Assembly (NCBI GenBank): GCA_023228765.1
Contig: JALOAM010000005.1
Span: 1 to 44,394, forward strand
Source: Dehalococcoidia bacterium
Lineage (GTDB): Bacteria; Chloroflexota; Dehalococcoidia; UBA2979
Direction: 5' to 3'
Length of the DNA: 44,394 nt
Below the pieces are notes generated by a model, which saw only the letters and a list, made by a program, of their open reading frames with translations, was not told the origin of the DNA and did no database searches. Positions 23,159 through 31,663 of the stretch are shown piece after piece. Made by a program: the position numbers and the translations under genes. The stretch's first letter is position 1. The number at the start of each line of letters is the position of its first letter.

Positions 23159-24006
23159 CAGTCTTCGAGCGGTGCGCCCAGCTCGCGGAGGAGGGTGCGG
23201 CAGTCAGCCGGTGCGCCGGCGGCGTACGGCGGCACGGAGATCTCCTGCGGCGAGAGGTCGAGCGGCTGGCCGTTGATCATGATCAGCGCGCCGCCAACGC
23301 CCCGCAGCACGGCGGCACCGCCGGCGACGTCCCACACCGACCGAGGGCCGGTCGAGAAGTAGACCGTGCGGTCCTCGGTGGCCGCGTGGACGAGCTTGCA
23401 GACCGCGGAGCCGAGCGGATAGGTGTCCCACGGCAAGTGGTGGTGGATCTGCCGCCACTCGTAGTCGTGGCGCGAGACCACCACGCGGCGCACCTCACCG
23501 TCATCGGGCAGCATTGGGAGGGGGACGCCGTCCCGCCAGGCCTCACGGCGATCGCCCGCGCAGATGCCGAGGTACACCTCGTCCTGCACCGGCAGCCCCA
23601 CCGCGCCGAGGGCGAGCGTGTCGTCCAGGAACAGCCCAACGGAGACGCCGAACTCGGGCAGCCCGCGGAGGAACTCGCGCGTCCCATCCAGCGGGTCGAC
23701 CACCCACGTCGGCTCGCCGCGCACCATCGGCGTATCCGCCTCCGACTCCTCGGAGAGCCAGTGGGCGCCGGGGATGAGGGCGAGCAGGTGCCGCCGGAGG
23801 ACATCGTCGGCGGCGTAGTCCGCCTCCGTCACCGGGCCCTCACCAGGCTTATGGCCCACCTTCACGGTCTGCTGGCGGAGGACCGCGCGGATCGCTTCGC
23901 TCGCCTCGCGCACCGCGGCCTCCACGCCCGCGCGTACGTGGTCGAGATCGATGGCCGGGTCATCAGTGGGCGGCTGGGAGTCGTTCGTGGGCAATGGGCC
24001 CTCCAA
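23158..24006 (-). CDS. Inositol-monophosphatase/CysQ-family phosphatase
   Basis: This 282-residue enzyme has metal-binding motif I, WVVDPLDGTREFLRG. Motif II, VWDVAGGAAVLRGVGG, and an upstream GPVTEADYAADD with SEESEAD for the remaining metal ligands complete the Mg-dependent, Li-sensitive phosphatase fold. Substrate could be inositol phosphate, 3'-phosphoadenosine phosphate or histidinol phosphate. The start codon is TTG 24006 (the first possible after an in-frame TAG); a second TTG lies 12 bases downstream. It is divergent from glcD. Confidence 0.85.
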   Translation of the reverse strand: MEGPLPTNDSQPPTDDPAIDLDHVRAGVEAAVREASEAIRAVLRQQTVKVGHKPGEGPVTEADYAADDVLRRHLLALIPGAHWLSEESEADTPMVRGEPTWVVDPLDGTREFLRGLPEFGVSVGLFLDDTLALGAVGLPVQDEVYLGICAGDRREAWRDGVPLPMLPDDGEVRRVVVSRHDYEWRQIHHHLPWDTYPLGSAVCKLVHAATEDRTVYFSTGPRSVWDVAGGAAVLRGVGGALIMINGQPLDLSPQEISVPPYAAGAPADCRTLLRELGAPLED

Positions 24007-24032
24007 CCTCCGATGCTACACTCGCCCACACG

Positions 24033-25499
24033 ATGCTGCCGCCGAAGACCGTTCCGACCGAGCTCACCACGCTCATCCGCGATCTGCAGGAAGCCCTCGG
24101 CGCCGAGAACGTCCTCCACCTTCCCGAAGACCTCGCCGTCTACGAGTACGACGCGACGATCGAGCGCGCCCGCCCGGACGTGGTGGTGTTCCCCGCGACC
24201 TCCGAGGATGTCGCGGCGGCGGTGCGGATCGCCGTGCAGCACGACGTCCCCGTGGTGCCTCGCGGCTCCGGGACGGGGCTCTCCGGCGGAGCCGTGCCGA
24301 TCCTCGGCGGCGTGCTCATCGTCCTCACGAGAATGAACCGCATCCTGGAGATCGACGCCGACAACCGCGTCGCCGTCGTGCAGCCGGGCGTGATCAACCT
24401 CCACCTGCAGGGCGCCCTCGAACCATTCGGGCTGCTGTATGCGCCGGACCCCTCGTCGCAGCGGGTCTGCACCATCGGCGGGAACATCGCGAACAACTCG
24501 GGCGGACCGCACACTCTCGCGCACGGCTCGACGGTGAACCACGTGCTTGCGATCGAGGTGGTGCTGCCGGACGGTCGCGTCGTGCGCCTCGGCAGCCGCG
24601 TGCCGGACGCCCCGGGCATCGACCTCCGCGGGCTCCTCGTGGGGTCCGAGGGCACCCTGGGGATCGTCACGGAGGCGACGCTCCGCCTCGTGCGGAAGTC
24701 CCCTGCGACGCGCACACTACTCGCGATCTTCGAGAGCGTCGCCGACGCATCCGAGGCCGTCTCCACCGTGATCCGTCGAGGCGTGATCCCCGTGGCGATG
24801 GAGATGCTGGACCAGGAGATCATCCGCATCGTTGAGCCGCGCATCAACGCCGGGTATCCCCTCGACGCCGGCGCCGTGCTCCTGATCGAGGTCGAGGGCG
24901 TCGCCGACGGCGTTGCCGCCGACTCGGCCGTCGTCGAGCAGGCGTGCCGCGACACGGGTGCGCGCGAGGTGCGCTCCGCCGACGAGGCCGCTGAGCGCGA
25001 ACGCCTGTGGGAGGGCCGCAAGGCCGCCATCGGCGCGATCGGGGGAGCCGCGCCCGCGTTCTACCTCCTGGATGGCGTGGTGCCTCGGACCAAGCTGCCG
25101 CAGGTGATGACGCGCGTACAGGAGCTGTGCCGCGAGTACGGCTTCTCGTGCGCCAACGTGTTCCACGCGGGCGACGGCAACCTGCACCCCAACATCATGT
25201 TCGACCCCACGGTCCCGGGCGCGACCGAGCGCGTGCTGGAACTCGGCGGCGCGATCATGCGCGCCTGCGTGGACGCCGGAGGCTCCATCACGGGCGAGCA
25301 TGGCATCGGCCTCGAGAAGCGCTCCTACATGGAGTGGGTGTTCTCCGAGGCGGACCTGGAGGCGATGCGCGCCGTGCGCGAGGCCTTCGGCCCCTCCGAC
25401 CGCTTCAATCCCTGCAAGATGCTCCCGGGCGGCCACGGCTGTGCTTCCGGGCACGCCGCCGAACTCGACGCGCACCTCGCTGCGGGAGCGTACGTGTGA
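24033..25499 (+). CDS. glcD: Glycolate oxidase FAD-binding subunit GlcD
   Basis: The 488-residue FAD-linked oxidase (VAO/PCMH family) shows the nucleotide-binding PATSEDVAAAVRIA, PRGSGTGLSGG and GGNIANNSGGP segments. The C-terminal oxidase half contains NVFHAGDGNLHPNIMFD and GEHGIGLEKRSYM. With GlcE and GlcF it oxidises glycolate (or D-lactate) and passes electrons to quinones. The frame is open from 23994, but ATG 24033 avoids overlap with the divergent phosphatase gene and fits family length. A TACACT hexamer at 24017-24022 is a possible -10 ten bases before it. It is followed by glcE with a 4-nt overlap. Confidence 0.93.
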   Translation: MLPPKTVPTELTTLIRDLQEALGAENVLHLPEDLAVYEYDATIERARPDVVVFPATSEDVAAAVRIAVQHDVPVVPRGSGTGLSGGAVPILGGVLIVLTRMNRILEIDADNRVAVVQPGVINLHLQGALEPFGLLYAPDPSSQRVCTIGGNIANNSGGPHTLAHGSTVNHVLAIEVVLPDGRVVRLGSRVPDAPGIDLRGLLVGSEGTLGIVTEATLRLVRKSPATRTLLAIFESVADASEAVSTVIRRGVIPVAMEMLDQEIIRIVEPRINAGYPLDAGAVLLIEVEGVADGVAADSAVVEQACRDTGAREVRSADEAAERERLWEGRKAAIGAIGGAAPAFYLLDGVVPRTKLPQVMTRVQELCREYGFSCANVFHAGDGNLHPNIMFDPTVPGATERVLELGGAIMRACVDAGGSITGEHGIGLEKRSYMEWVFSEADLEAMRAVREAFGPSDRFNPCKMLPGGHGCASGHAAELDAHLAAGAYV

Positions 25500-26737
25500 C
25501 CACGACCTCCCCCGCCGACGTCGAGGCGATCCGCACCGCCCTCCTACCCGGCTCGGAGCGCCCGGTGGCGGACTACGTCATCGACGACACCACCCCGGCC
25601 GCTGCCTTCGAGCCCGCCACCCGCGAGGACCTCGCGACGGTGCTGCGGCTCGCGTCGGAACAGGGGCTCGTCGTGGTGCCGCAGGGCGGACGCACCGCAC
25701 TCGCCCTCGGGCGGCCGCTCGAGGGGTACGACATCGCGCTGGACATCGGTGGCCTGCGCCAGACCGTCGAGTACGTCCCGGACGACCTGACCGTGACCGT
25801 GGAGGCAGGACGCCGCCTCGGCGCGCTCCAGGCAGAGCTCCGCGAGCAGGGCCAGTACCTCCCCATCGACACCCCGCCGAGCGACGACGTCACCATCGGC
25901 GGCCTGCTGGCGACGGCCCGGCCGGGCGCGTGGCGCGGTCACGTCCCCGCCGCGCGCGACCTCATCCTCGGCATCGAGGCAGCCCTCCCCGGGGGCGAGC
26001 GCATCCGCTCCGGCGGGCGCGTGGTGAAGAACGTCACGGGGTACGACATCCACCGCCTGCACACGGGCGCCCTCGGCGCGTTCGGCGTGCTCGTGGAGGC
26101 GACGTTCAAGGTCGCCCCCCTGCCCGAGGCCACCCGCACCCTGGTCGCCGCCGCGCCGAACGCGGACGCCGCGAGCGCCCTCGCGCTGCGGTTGTGGGAC
26201 GCGAGCCCGGCACTGCGCGCCCTCGCCGTCCTCTCCCCGGCCGCCGCGACACTCCTCGGACTGCCCGAGACACCCGCGGTGATCCTCGAACTCGCCGGGA
26301 CGCAGAGCACGGTCGAGCGCTCGACGAGCGACCTCGGCGCCGTCGTCGCGTTCGAGGAAGCACCCGAGGTTGCCTGGGAGACCCTCCGCGCCGCGCACGG
26401 CGACGCCGCTCGCACGGTGCTCCGCGCCGGCGTCCCGCCCACCTCGACGCGAGCGATGCTCGACGAGGTAGAGCGCGCGGGGGCGACCGGCTGGGCGTAC
26501 GTCGCCGCAGGCGCCGTGCTCGCCACGTTCGCCGAAACACCCGAGGCGGCCACCGTGACCGGCCTCCGAGACACCGCGGAACGCCTTGGCGGGTTCGTGC
26601 AGGTGGAGTCGGCGCCGCCCTCGCTGCGGCACGATGTCTCCTCACCGCCGGGGGACGCCGCGCTCATCGAGGCGCTGCGCGACCGCTTCGACCCGGAACG
26701 GACGATCAACCGCGGACGCTGGGGGGCTGTGCTGTGA
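25496..26737 (+). CDS. glcE: Glycolate oxidase subunit GlcE
   Basis: The 413-residue protein is a second FAD-binding-type subunit. It has VVPQGGRTALALGRPL (flavin loop), DDLTVTVEAGRRLGALQAEL and VTIGGLLATARPGAWRG. RVVKNVTGYDIHRLHTGALG is the GlcE-type signature. The C-terminal half is diverged and Ala-rich. GTG 25496 overlaps the glcD stop (GTGTGA) and its own stop overlaps glcF (GTGA), so the three are translated together. Confidence 0.92.
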   Translation: MTTTSPADVEAIRTALLPGSERPVADYVIDDTTPAAAFEPATREDLATVLRLASEQGLVVVPQGGRTALALGRPLEGYDIALDIGGLRQTVEYVPDDLTVTVEAGRRLGALQAELREQGQYLPIDTPPSDDVTIGGLLATARPGAWRGHVPAARDLILGIEAALPGGERIRSGGRVVKNVTGYDIHRLHTGALGAFGVLVEATFKVAPLPEATRTLVAAAPNADAASALALRLWDASPALRALAVLSPAAATLLGLPETPAVILELAGTQSTVERSTSDLGAVVAFEEAPEVAWETLRAAHGDAARTVLRAGVPPTSTRAMLDEVERAGATGWAYVAAGAVLATFAETPEAATVTGLRDTAERLGGFVQVESAPPSLRHDVSSPPGDAALIEALRDRFDPERTINRGRWGAVL

Positions 26738-28032
26738 CGACGATCCGCTTCACCGGGCCAGACATCCCCAGCGCGGAGGACCTCGCGAACTGCATCCACT
26801 GCGGGTTCTGCCTCCCCTCCTGCCCCACCTACGTCGCGACCGGGCAGGAGCTGGAGTCCCCTCGCGGGCGGCTGCACCTGATCAGTGGCATCCGCGACGG
26901 CCGCATCGAGGGCACCCCGCGCGCCCTCGAACACCTTGACCTGTGCCTCCAGTGCCGCGCGTGTGAGACCGCGTGCCCCTCCGCCGTGCCGTACGGCCGG
27001 ATCATGGAGGACGCCCGCGCCGCGATCATGGCAAACGAGCCCGCCGAGCAGCCTCCCGCCTGGCGACTGCGCAGGCTCGCCCTCCGCCACGTCCTCGCGC
27101 GCCCTCGACGGCTGCGTCTCGCGATGGCCGGCGCACGGCTCTATCAGCGGTCCGGCCTCCAGCACTTCGTCCGAGGCCCGCTCGCGCCGCTGCTGCCCTC
27201 CGCCCTGCGGCGGCTCGAGGCCGCCGCCCCCGTCCTCCGAGGGCGGCCCTTCCGCCAGACCGGCACGCTCGCCTCGCCGCCCGCACCGAAGGCGCGCGTC
27301 GCCATGCTCCTGGGCTGCCTGCACGGCGAGATGTACCCGGACATGCACCGGGCGACCGTCACCGCCCTCGAACACGCGAGGTGCGAGGTCGTCGCGCCGC
27401 CGGCGCAGGTCTGCTGCGGCGCCCTGCACGCCCACGCCGGCGACGCCGAGACCGCGCGCGCCCTCGCCCGCCGCAACATCGACGCGTTCGAGCGCGCCGG
27501 CGTGGAGGCCGTCGTCGTGAACGCCGCCGGCTGCGGCGCGGCGATGAAGGAGTACAGCCGTCTCCTGCGTCATGATCCCAACTGGTCACAACGCGCCGAG
27601 GCGTTCTCGACGCGGGTGAAGGACGCCCTTGAGTTCGTCGCCGAGCAGGACTTCGCGCACGACCTCGGGCCGGTCGACCGCACCGTGACGCTGCAGGACG
27701 CCTGCCACCTCGCCCACGCTCAGGGCATCCGCACCGCGCCGAGGGCGATCCTCGGCGCGATCCCGGGCGTCACGCTCCGCGAGATGGCGAACTCGGACCG
27801 CTGCTGCGGCTCGGCGGGCCTCTACTCCGCCGTCCAGCCGCAGATGTCCGCGCATGTGCTGGAGCCCAAGATGGCGAGCATCGCCGCCACCGGCGCGACC
27901 ACCGTCTGCACCGCCAACCCCGGCTGTACGCTCCAGCTCGAGACCGGCGCCCGCCGCCACGAAGTGGACGCCGAGGTCCGCCACGTCATCGAAGTCCTCG
28001 CCGAGTCCATCGAGGCTGGGCGATCGAGGTAG
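26734..28032 (+). CDS. glcF: Glycolate oxidase iron-sulfur subunit GlcF
   Basis: This 432-residue protein has two [4Fe-4S] motifs, CIHCGFCLPSCP and CLQCRACETACP. Two CCG-type cysteine-rich domains follow (VCCGALHAH and DRCCGSAGLYS), as in heterodisulfide-reductase-like electron carriers. It passes electrons from the flavin subunits to the membrane quinone pool. The cysteine pairs appear complete. It is the last gene of glcDEF; a small hairpin (AGGGC-TATC-GCCCT) at 28101-28114 follows before the convergent gene. Confidence 0.93.
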   Translation: MTTIRFTGPDIPSAEDLANCIHCGFCLPSCPTYVATGQELESPRGRLHLISGIRDGRIEGTPRALEHLDLCLQCRACETACPSAVPYGRIMEDARAAIMANEPAEQPPAWRLRRLALRHVLARPRRLRLAMAGARLYQRSGLQHFVRGPLAPLLPSALRRLEAAAPVLRGRPFRQTGTLASPPAPKARVAMLLGCLHGEMYPDMHRATVTALEHARCEVVAPPAQVCCGALHAHAGDAETARALARRNIDAFERAGVEAVVVNAAGCGAAMKEYSRLLRHDPNWSQRAEAFSTRVKDALEFVAEQDFAHDLGPVDRTVTLQDACHLAHAQGIRTAPRAILGAIPGVTLREMANSDRCCGSAGLYSAVQPQMSAHVLEPKMASIAATGATTVCTANPGCTLQLETGARRHEVDAEVRHVIEVLAESIEAGRSR

Positions 28033-28112
28033 GTTCAGCCTCTCATCCGCCTGAGGTCTGACCCTCTCCCCGTTGAGGGGACCGATCCGCGAGGAAGCTC
28101 AGGGCTATCGCC

Positions 28113-29795
28113 CTACAGCCCGGCGTCCGCCACGGCGTCGTCATCACGACCCTGCCAGAACCGCGCGAGGATGCCCGCGTTGAACTCGTAGGCGTTGAAC
28201 TCGTACCCGGAGACGTGTGCGCCGACCGACGCGAACTCGAGGGGGGCCGTCAGCGGGAGCATGGCGGGGACGTCCTCCAGCAGGAGACGCTGCGCTTCTC
28301 GCGAGGCGCGGGTGCGCTCCGCCGGGTCGATCTGGGAGAGGGCGTCCCGCACCTTCGCGTCGTAGACGGGGTTCGAGTAGCCCCAGGGGGAGCGGTTCCC
28401 CTCAAGCCCGCCGGTCGTGTGGAGACGCAGGCCGATGTCGGGGGAGCCGAGGCGGTCGAGCTCGAAGAAGGTGGCCTCGAAGTCACCGGCGAGGAAGGCG
28501 GTCTCGAACTCCTCCTGCGGGCGGCCGATGAGGCGCGCCCGGATACCCGCTGCGCCGAGCTGGTCCGCGACCTGCTGGACCAGAGCGAGCATCAGCGGCG
28601 AGTCCGAGTGCGAGAGACGCAGCTCCACGCTCGGGTAGCCCGCCGCGTCGAGGAGCTTGCGTGCCTCCTCCACGGAGTGCTGGTACAGCGGATGCGCCTC
28701 CAGCTCCACGGGCGGTAGCGCGTCGCCCGCGAAGGACGGCCCCACCGGGCCGCAGAGCAGCGACGGGTCCGTCTCGGTCAGCGCGTGCCGGTCGAGGGCG
28801 ACCGAGATCGCCTGGCGCACGCGGGCGTCGCGGAACGCCTCCACGGTCTGGGCGGACGCCTGGTCGCGGGGAGCGAGGAGCGAGAGCGCGAGGCCGCGCA
28901 TCCGCTGGCGCGCGCGCGACTGCTCCACGCGGTCCTCGCGTGCCGCGGCGATCTCACGGCTGCGTGCGTCCGGGTGCTCACGCACGTCGAGGTGCCCCTG
29001 CGCGAACATCGCGTCGAGGTCGCCCTGCTGCTCCACGCGGCGGATCCGCAACTGCGAGACGCGCGCCTCGGACCCTGCGGGCGCCAGCGGGCTGGGGCGG
29101 AGGATGAGGTCGTGGCCGTCCATACCGGACGGAAGGAACGCGCCGCTGCCGATCGCCGCCGGGAAGCCGCCGTAGTTGCCCGCCCCCCGGATCGAGGCGT
29201 CCGGCCGCGCGAGGTACTCGAAGAGCAGGCTGAACGGCGCCTTCAGGCGCAGCACCACGTCACGGACGCTGGGCGCCTCGATCGAGGAAACGACGTCGGT
29301 GAAGAGGAAGCTGCCCTCCTCGCGGCGTGCCTCGAAGTCCTGCCGGACGGTGTCCGCGGTGAGGGGCTGGGCGTTGCCGGCGATGTCCGGGTGGAAGTGG
29401 ATGCCGTCCCGCAGCCTGAGGCGCACGACCAGCGGCTCGGGCAGTTCGACCTCCTCCGCGAGGTCGCCGTAGACGGAGGCGGTGCGCGGGTCGAACCCGA
29501 CGAGGCGGGAGTAGGTCAGCGTCCGCGCGAGTGGATCGAGGCCGTCCGTGCCCGCCTCGCCGGCCAGCACGCCGAGCGCGAGCTCGCTGCGGGTCATCGG
29601 CGGTCGCGTGGGGCCGGCCGGGAGACGGACGCGGATCCGCGTCTCGGGTAACGCGCCCGGCGCTTCGGCCTCGGCGGTGCCGTCCGGCTCGTCGGAGGTG
29701 CAGCCGATCAGGGCCGCGGCCGACAGCCCGGCCGCGGCGCCGGCGCCCAACTGGAGGAAGCGCCGTCGCGAATACCGCTGGAACGCCCCCGTCAC
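28113..29795 (-). CDS. Tat-exported solute-binding lipoprotein, oligopeptide (family 5) type
   Basis: The 560-residue protein starts with a twin-arginine signal RYSRRRFLQLGAG, a hydrophobic stretch and lipobox IGCTS. The mature part is a family 5 extracellular binding protein: LTYSRLVGFDP, DGIHFHPD, VRQAISVALDRHAL and GYPSVELRLS. GTG 29795 is chosen because it puts the Tat motif near the N-terminus; the frame is open to 29924 but the extra 43 residues do not fit. No permease or ATPase genes are near, so it is an orphan binding protein. The C-terminus has a duplicated YEFNA (15-bp tandem repeat). Confidence 0.85.
   Translation of the reverse strand: MTGAFQRYSRRRFLQLGAGAAAGLSAAALIGCTSDEPDGTAEAEAPGALPETRIRVRLPAGPTRPPMTRSELALGVLAGEAGTDGLDPLARTLTYSRLVGFDPRTASVYGDLAEEVELPEPLVVRLRLRDGIHFHPDIAGNAQPLTADTVRQDFEARREEGSFLFTDVVSSIEAPSVRDVVLRLKAPFSLLFEYLARPDASIRGAGNYGGFPAAIGSGAFLPSGMDGHDLILRPSPLAPAGSEARVSQLRIRRVEQQGDLDAMFAQGHLDVREHPDARSREIAAAREDRVEQSRARQRMRGLALSLLAPRDQASAQTVEAFRDARVRQAISVALDRHALTETDPSLLCGPVGPSFAGDALPPVELEAHPLYQHSVEEARKLLDAAGYPSVELRLSHSDSPLMLALVQQVADQLGAAGIRARLIGRPQEEFETAFLAGDFEATFFELDRLGSPDIGLRLHTTGGLEGNRSPWGYSNPVYDAKVRDALSQIDPAERTRASREAQRLLLEDVPAMLPLTAPLEFASVGAHVSGYEFNAYEFNAGILARFWQGRDDDAVADAGL
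28177..28206 (-). repeat. 15-bp tandem duplication in the solute-binding protein gene
   Basis: Two adjacent copies of GCGTTGAACTCGTA plus one base (G then C), in frame, encoding EFNAY twice near the protein's C-terminus. Confidence 0.9.
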
Positions 29796-30017
29796 GCGCG
29801 CACAGACAGGCCCGAGGGTCCGGCGGGAATCAGTCCGAGTATGAGACGCAACACAGGTCGCGCGATCATGGACATCCTCGAGGGCTGGGACACTCGTGAT
29901 GGCGTCGCGTGGTGGTTCTTGCATCGTAACGAGCGATTCTCGGCGAGCAACCTCGGCGCCGATAGCACGTCATCAATCGTGATAATCGGGACGGCAGCGG
30001 CCACGGTCCGGCGCGGG

Positions 30018-30023
30018 TAGGAT
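30018..30023 (+). promoter_or_regulatory. -10-like hexamer before the Rieske-like gene
   Basis: TAGGAT lies seven bases before GTG 30031, again placing a transcription start at the start codon. No consensus -35. Confidence 0.3.
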
Positions 30024-30030
30024 CGAGGGC

Positions 30031-30699
30031 GTGAGCAACTCCGGCGTACCCAGCCGCAACCGGCCTGACGAACCCCCTCGGCGACGGAGCAGTGGCGACG
30101 CCCTCTCCGGCCCCGTCGACTCGTCGCGTCCCGCGAACCCGTGGCCACGGCTCCTCGCCTTCGGCGCGTTCGTCCTCGCGGTGGTGCTGGTGGGCGGGGT
30201 GTGCTTCGCCTCGTTCGCGAACACGCCCGACCGGGAGATCCGCGTACGACACTCCGAGTACGAGCGCGGCCTGCCCCGCTTCATCCCGGTCACCTCGCTC
30301 GGCTTCGACTCCGAGAACCGCACCTTCGGCGCGTTCCTCGCCGTCCCCGGCGACGGCTCCCCTATGACCTCGGCGGTGGCGTTGCTCTCACGCGACCCTG
30401 ACTCCGGCTGCAACGTGCAGTGGGAGGCGCTCACTACCTCCGCGGAGGTCCGAGGCGTCTACGTGGACCCATGCTCGGAGGCGCGGTACGCCTTCGACGG
30501 TACCGCCCTGCACTCCGGGGCCACGAGCGACCTGCACCGCCTGGACGTGCGGCGCGAAGAGACGGGTTATGTCGTGAGCTTCGAGCAGGTGACGCTGGGA
30601 CTCTGCCGGAACGGCGCGACCGAGGGCTGCTCACCCGAGGGTGCGCCCGTCCGCCGTGACATCCCCAAGACCGCCCTCCCCGCGGACTTCGGGGAGTAG
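30031..30699 (+). CDS. Membrane-anchored Rieske-fold-like protein lacking cluster ligands
   Basis: The 222-residue protein has a basic, disordered N-terminus and a single transmembrane helix at about 41-62. Its exterior domain has the outline of a Rieske domain. The first motif, usually CTHLGC, reads DPDSGC (122-127). The second, usually CPCHG, reads DPCSE (146-150). YAFDGTALHSGATSDLHRLDV resembles the usual FDLDG and GPAxxxLxxxxV end. Both cysteine ligands are Asp and the histidine ligands are Asp and Ser, while the two cysteines that make the Rieske disulfide (C127, C148) are kept. I infer a former or repurposed Rieske fold without a [2Fe-2S] cluster. Function unknown; the suf operon follows on the opposite strand. 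Confidence 0.7.
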   Translation: MSNSGVPSRNRPDEPPRRRSSGDALSGPVDSSRPANPWPRLLAFGAFVLAVVLVGGVCFASFANTPDREIRVRHSEYERGLPRFIPVTSLGFDSENRTFGAFLAVPGDGSPMTSAVALLSRDPDSGCNVQWEALTTSAEVRGVYVDPCSEARYAFDGTALHSGATSDLHRLDVRREETGYVVSFEQVTLGLCRNGATEGCSPEGAPVRRDIPKTALPADFGE

Positions 30700-30747
30700 T
30701 TCCTACCTCGCGAGGCGGATGAGCACGAGGCTGGCCGGAGCCGGAGG

Positions 30748-30793
30748 GCCCTCACCCCGGCCCTCTCCCGGAACCGGGAGAGGGGGGTCAGAG
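30748..30793. repeat. REP-like palindrome with terminal GTCAGAG
   Basis: GCCCTCACCCC then CCTCTCCCGGAACCGGGAGAGG and GGGGTCAGAG in pieces; the central palindrome is perfect. It has the same order of parts as the right half of the paired elements at 37688 and 43974. Confidence 0.8.
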
Positions 30794-30846
30794 GTCGGAA
30801 TCGGAATGGGATTCGGATCAGAGGCGAACCGGCCGAGCCGGACTCG

Positions 30847-31179
30847 CTACCAGATGCCGAGGGCGATCTTGATGTCGTCGGAGGCCATGGTGCGGGGGTC
30901 CCAGGGCGGGCTCCACACCAGGTTCACCTCGACGTCCTCCACGCCCTCCATCTGGGAGACCTTGTGGAAGATGAGGCCCTGCAGCATCGGGCCGACGGGA
31001 CAGGCCGGGGACGTGAGCGTCATGTCCACGGTCACGCGGCGGTCCTCGTCGATCTCGACGCCGTAGACCAGGCCGAGGTCCACGATGCTCATGTGGAGCT
31101 CGGGGTCCATGACTTCGCGGAGCGCTTCGCGGAGCTCCTCGTCGGTGGGCGGGGTGATGGTCTCAGTCGCGTCAGTCAT
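30847..31179 (-). CDS. sufT: SufT-like iron-sulfur maturation protein (MIP18/DUF59)
   Basis: This 110-residue DUF59 protein has the family motif EVMDPELHMSIVDLGLVYGV and TLTSPACPVGPMLQ with its conserved cysteine. It ends VNLVWSPPWDPRTM. SufT/MIP18 proteins assist maturation of Fe-S proteins. ATG 31179 has GGAGAAGG nine bases upstream; the open frame reaches 31248 without a better site. The start overlaps the sufU end by eight bases. It is the last gene of the suf operon. A REP-like palindrome lies just downstream. Confidence 0.93.
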   Translation of the reverse strand: MTDATETITPPTDEELREALREVMDPELHMSIVDLGLVYGVEIDEDRRVTVDMTLTSPACPVGPMLQGLIFHKVSQMEGVEDVEVNLVWSPPWDPRTMASDDIKIALGIW

Positions 31180-31663
31180 GGGATGCATCCTTCTCCGTGC
31201 TGGCGGTTCCGCCACCTTCGAGCGCCTGCTCCAGTGTCTTCCACGCAAGCGATGCGCACTTCACGCGCGCCGGGAACTTCGCGACACCCAGCAGGGCGTC
31301 GATATCGTCGAACCCCTCCAGCGACTGCGGTTCGCCGGAGGTCATCATGAGCTGAAACGCCTCGGCGCCGCGACGTGCGTCGTCGACGCTGCGGCCCTTT
31401 ACGTACTCCGTCATCATGCTCGCCGAGGCCTGCGAGATGGAGCACCCCGAACCCGCGAACGCGATGTCCCCGATCGTACGACCGTCGAGGTCCACCTCCA
31501 GGTGGATGGTGTCCCCGCACAGCGGGTTCGCACCGTCGGCAGAGCACGTGGGGCTCTGCAGCGGGTCGTGGTTCCTCGGGCGGCGGTAGTGATCCAGGAT
31601 GATCTCGCGATAGAGGTCGTCGAGGAGCCCGGAGCCGCTGGCCTTCAGCGGGTCGCTCGTCAT
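31172..31663 (-). CDS. sufU: SufU-type Fe-S scaffold/sulfur-transfer protein
   Basis: The 163-residue IscU-like protein has the three conserved cysteines in NPLCGDTIHL, GSGCSISQAS and KCASLAWKTL. The insertion between the second and third cysteine is characteristic of SufU, a zinc-dependent sulfur acceptor for SufS in Gram-positive-type bacteria. The ATG overlaps the sufS stop (TGATG). A much longer frame on this strand runs through sufS and is spurious. Confidence 0.95.
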   Translation of the reverse strand: MTSDPLKASGSGLLDDLYREIILDHYRRPRNHDPLQSPTCSADGANPLCGDTIHLEVDLDGRTIGDIAFAGSGCSISQASASMMTEYVKGRSVDDARRGAEAFQLMMTSGEPQSLEGFDDIDALLGVAKFPARVKCASLAWKTLEQALEGGGTASTEKDASHD

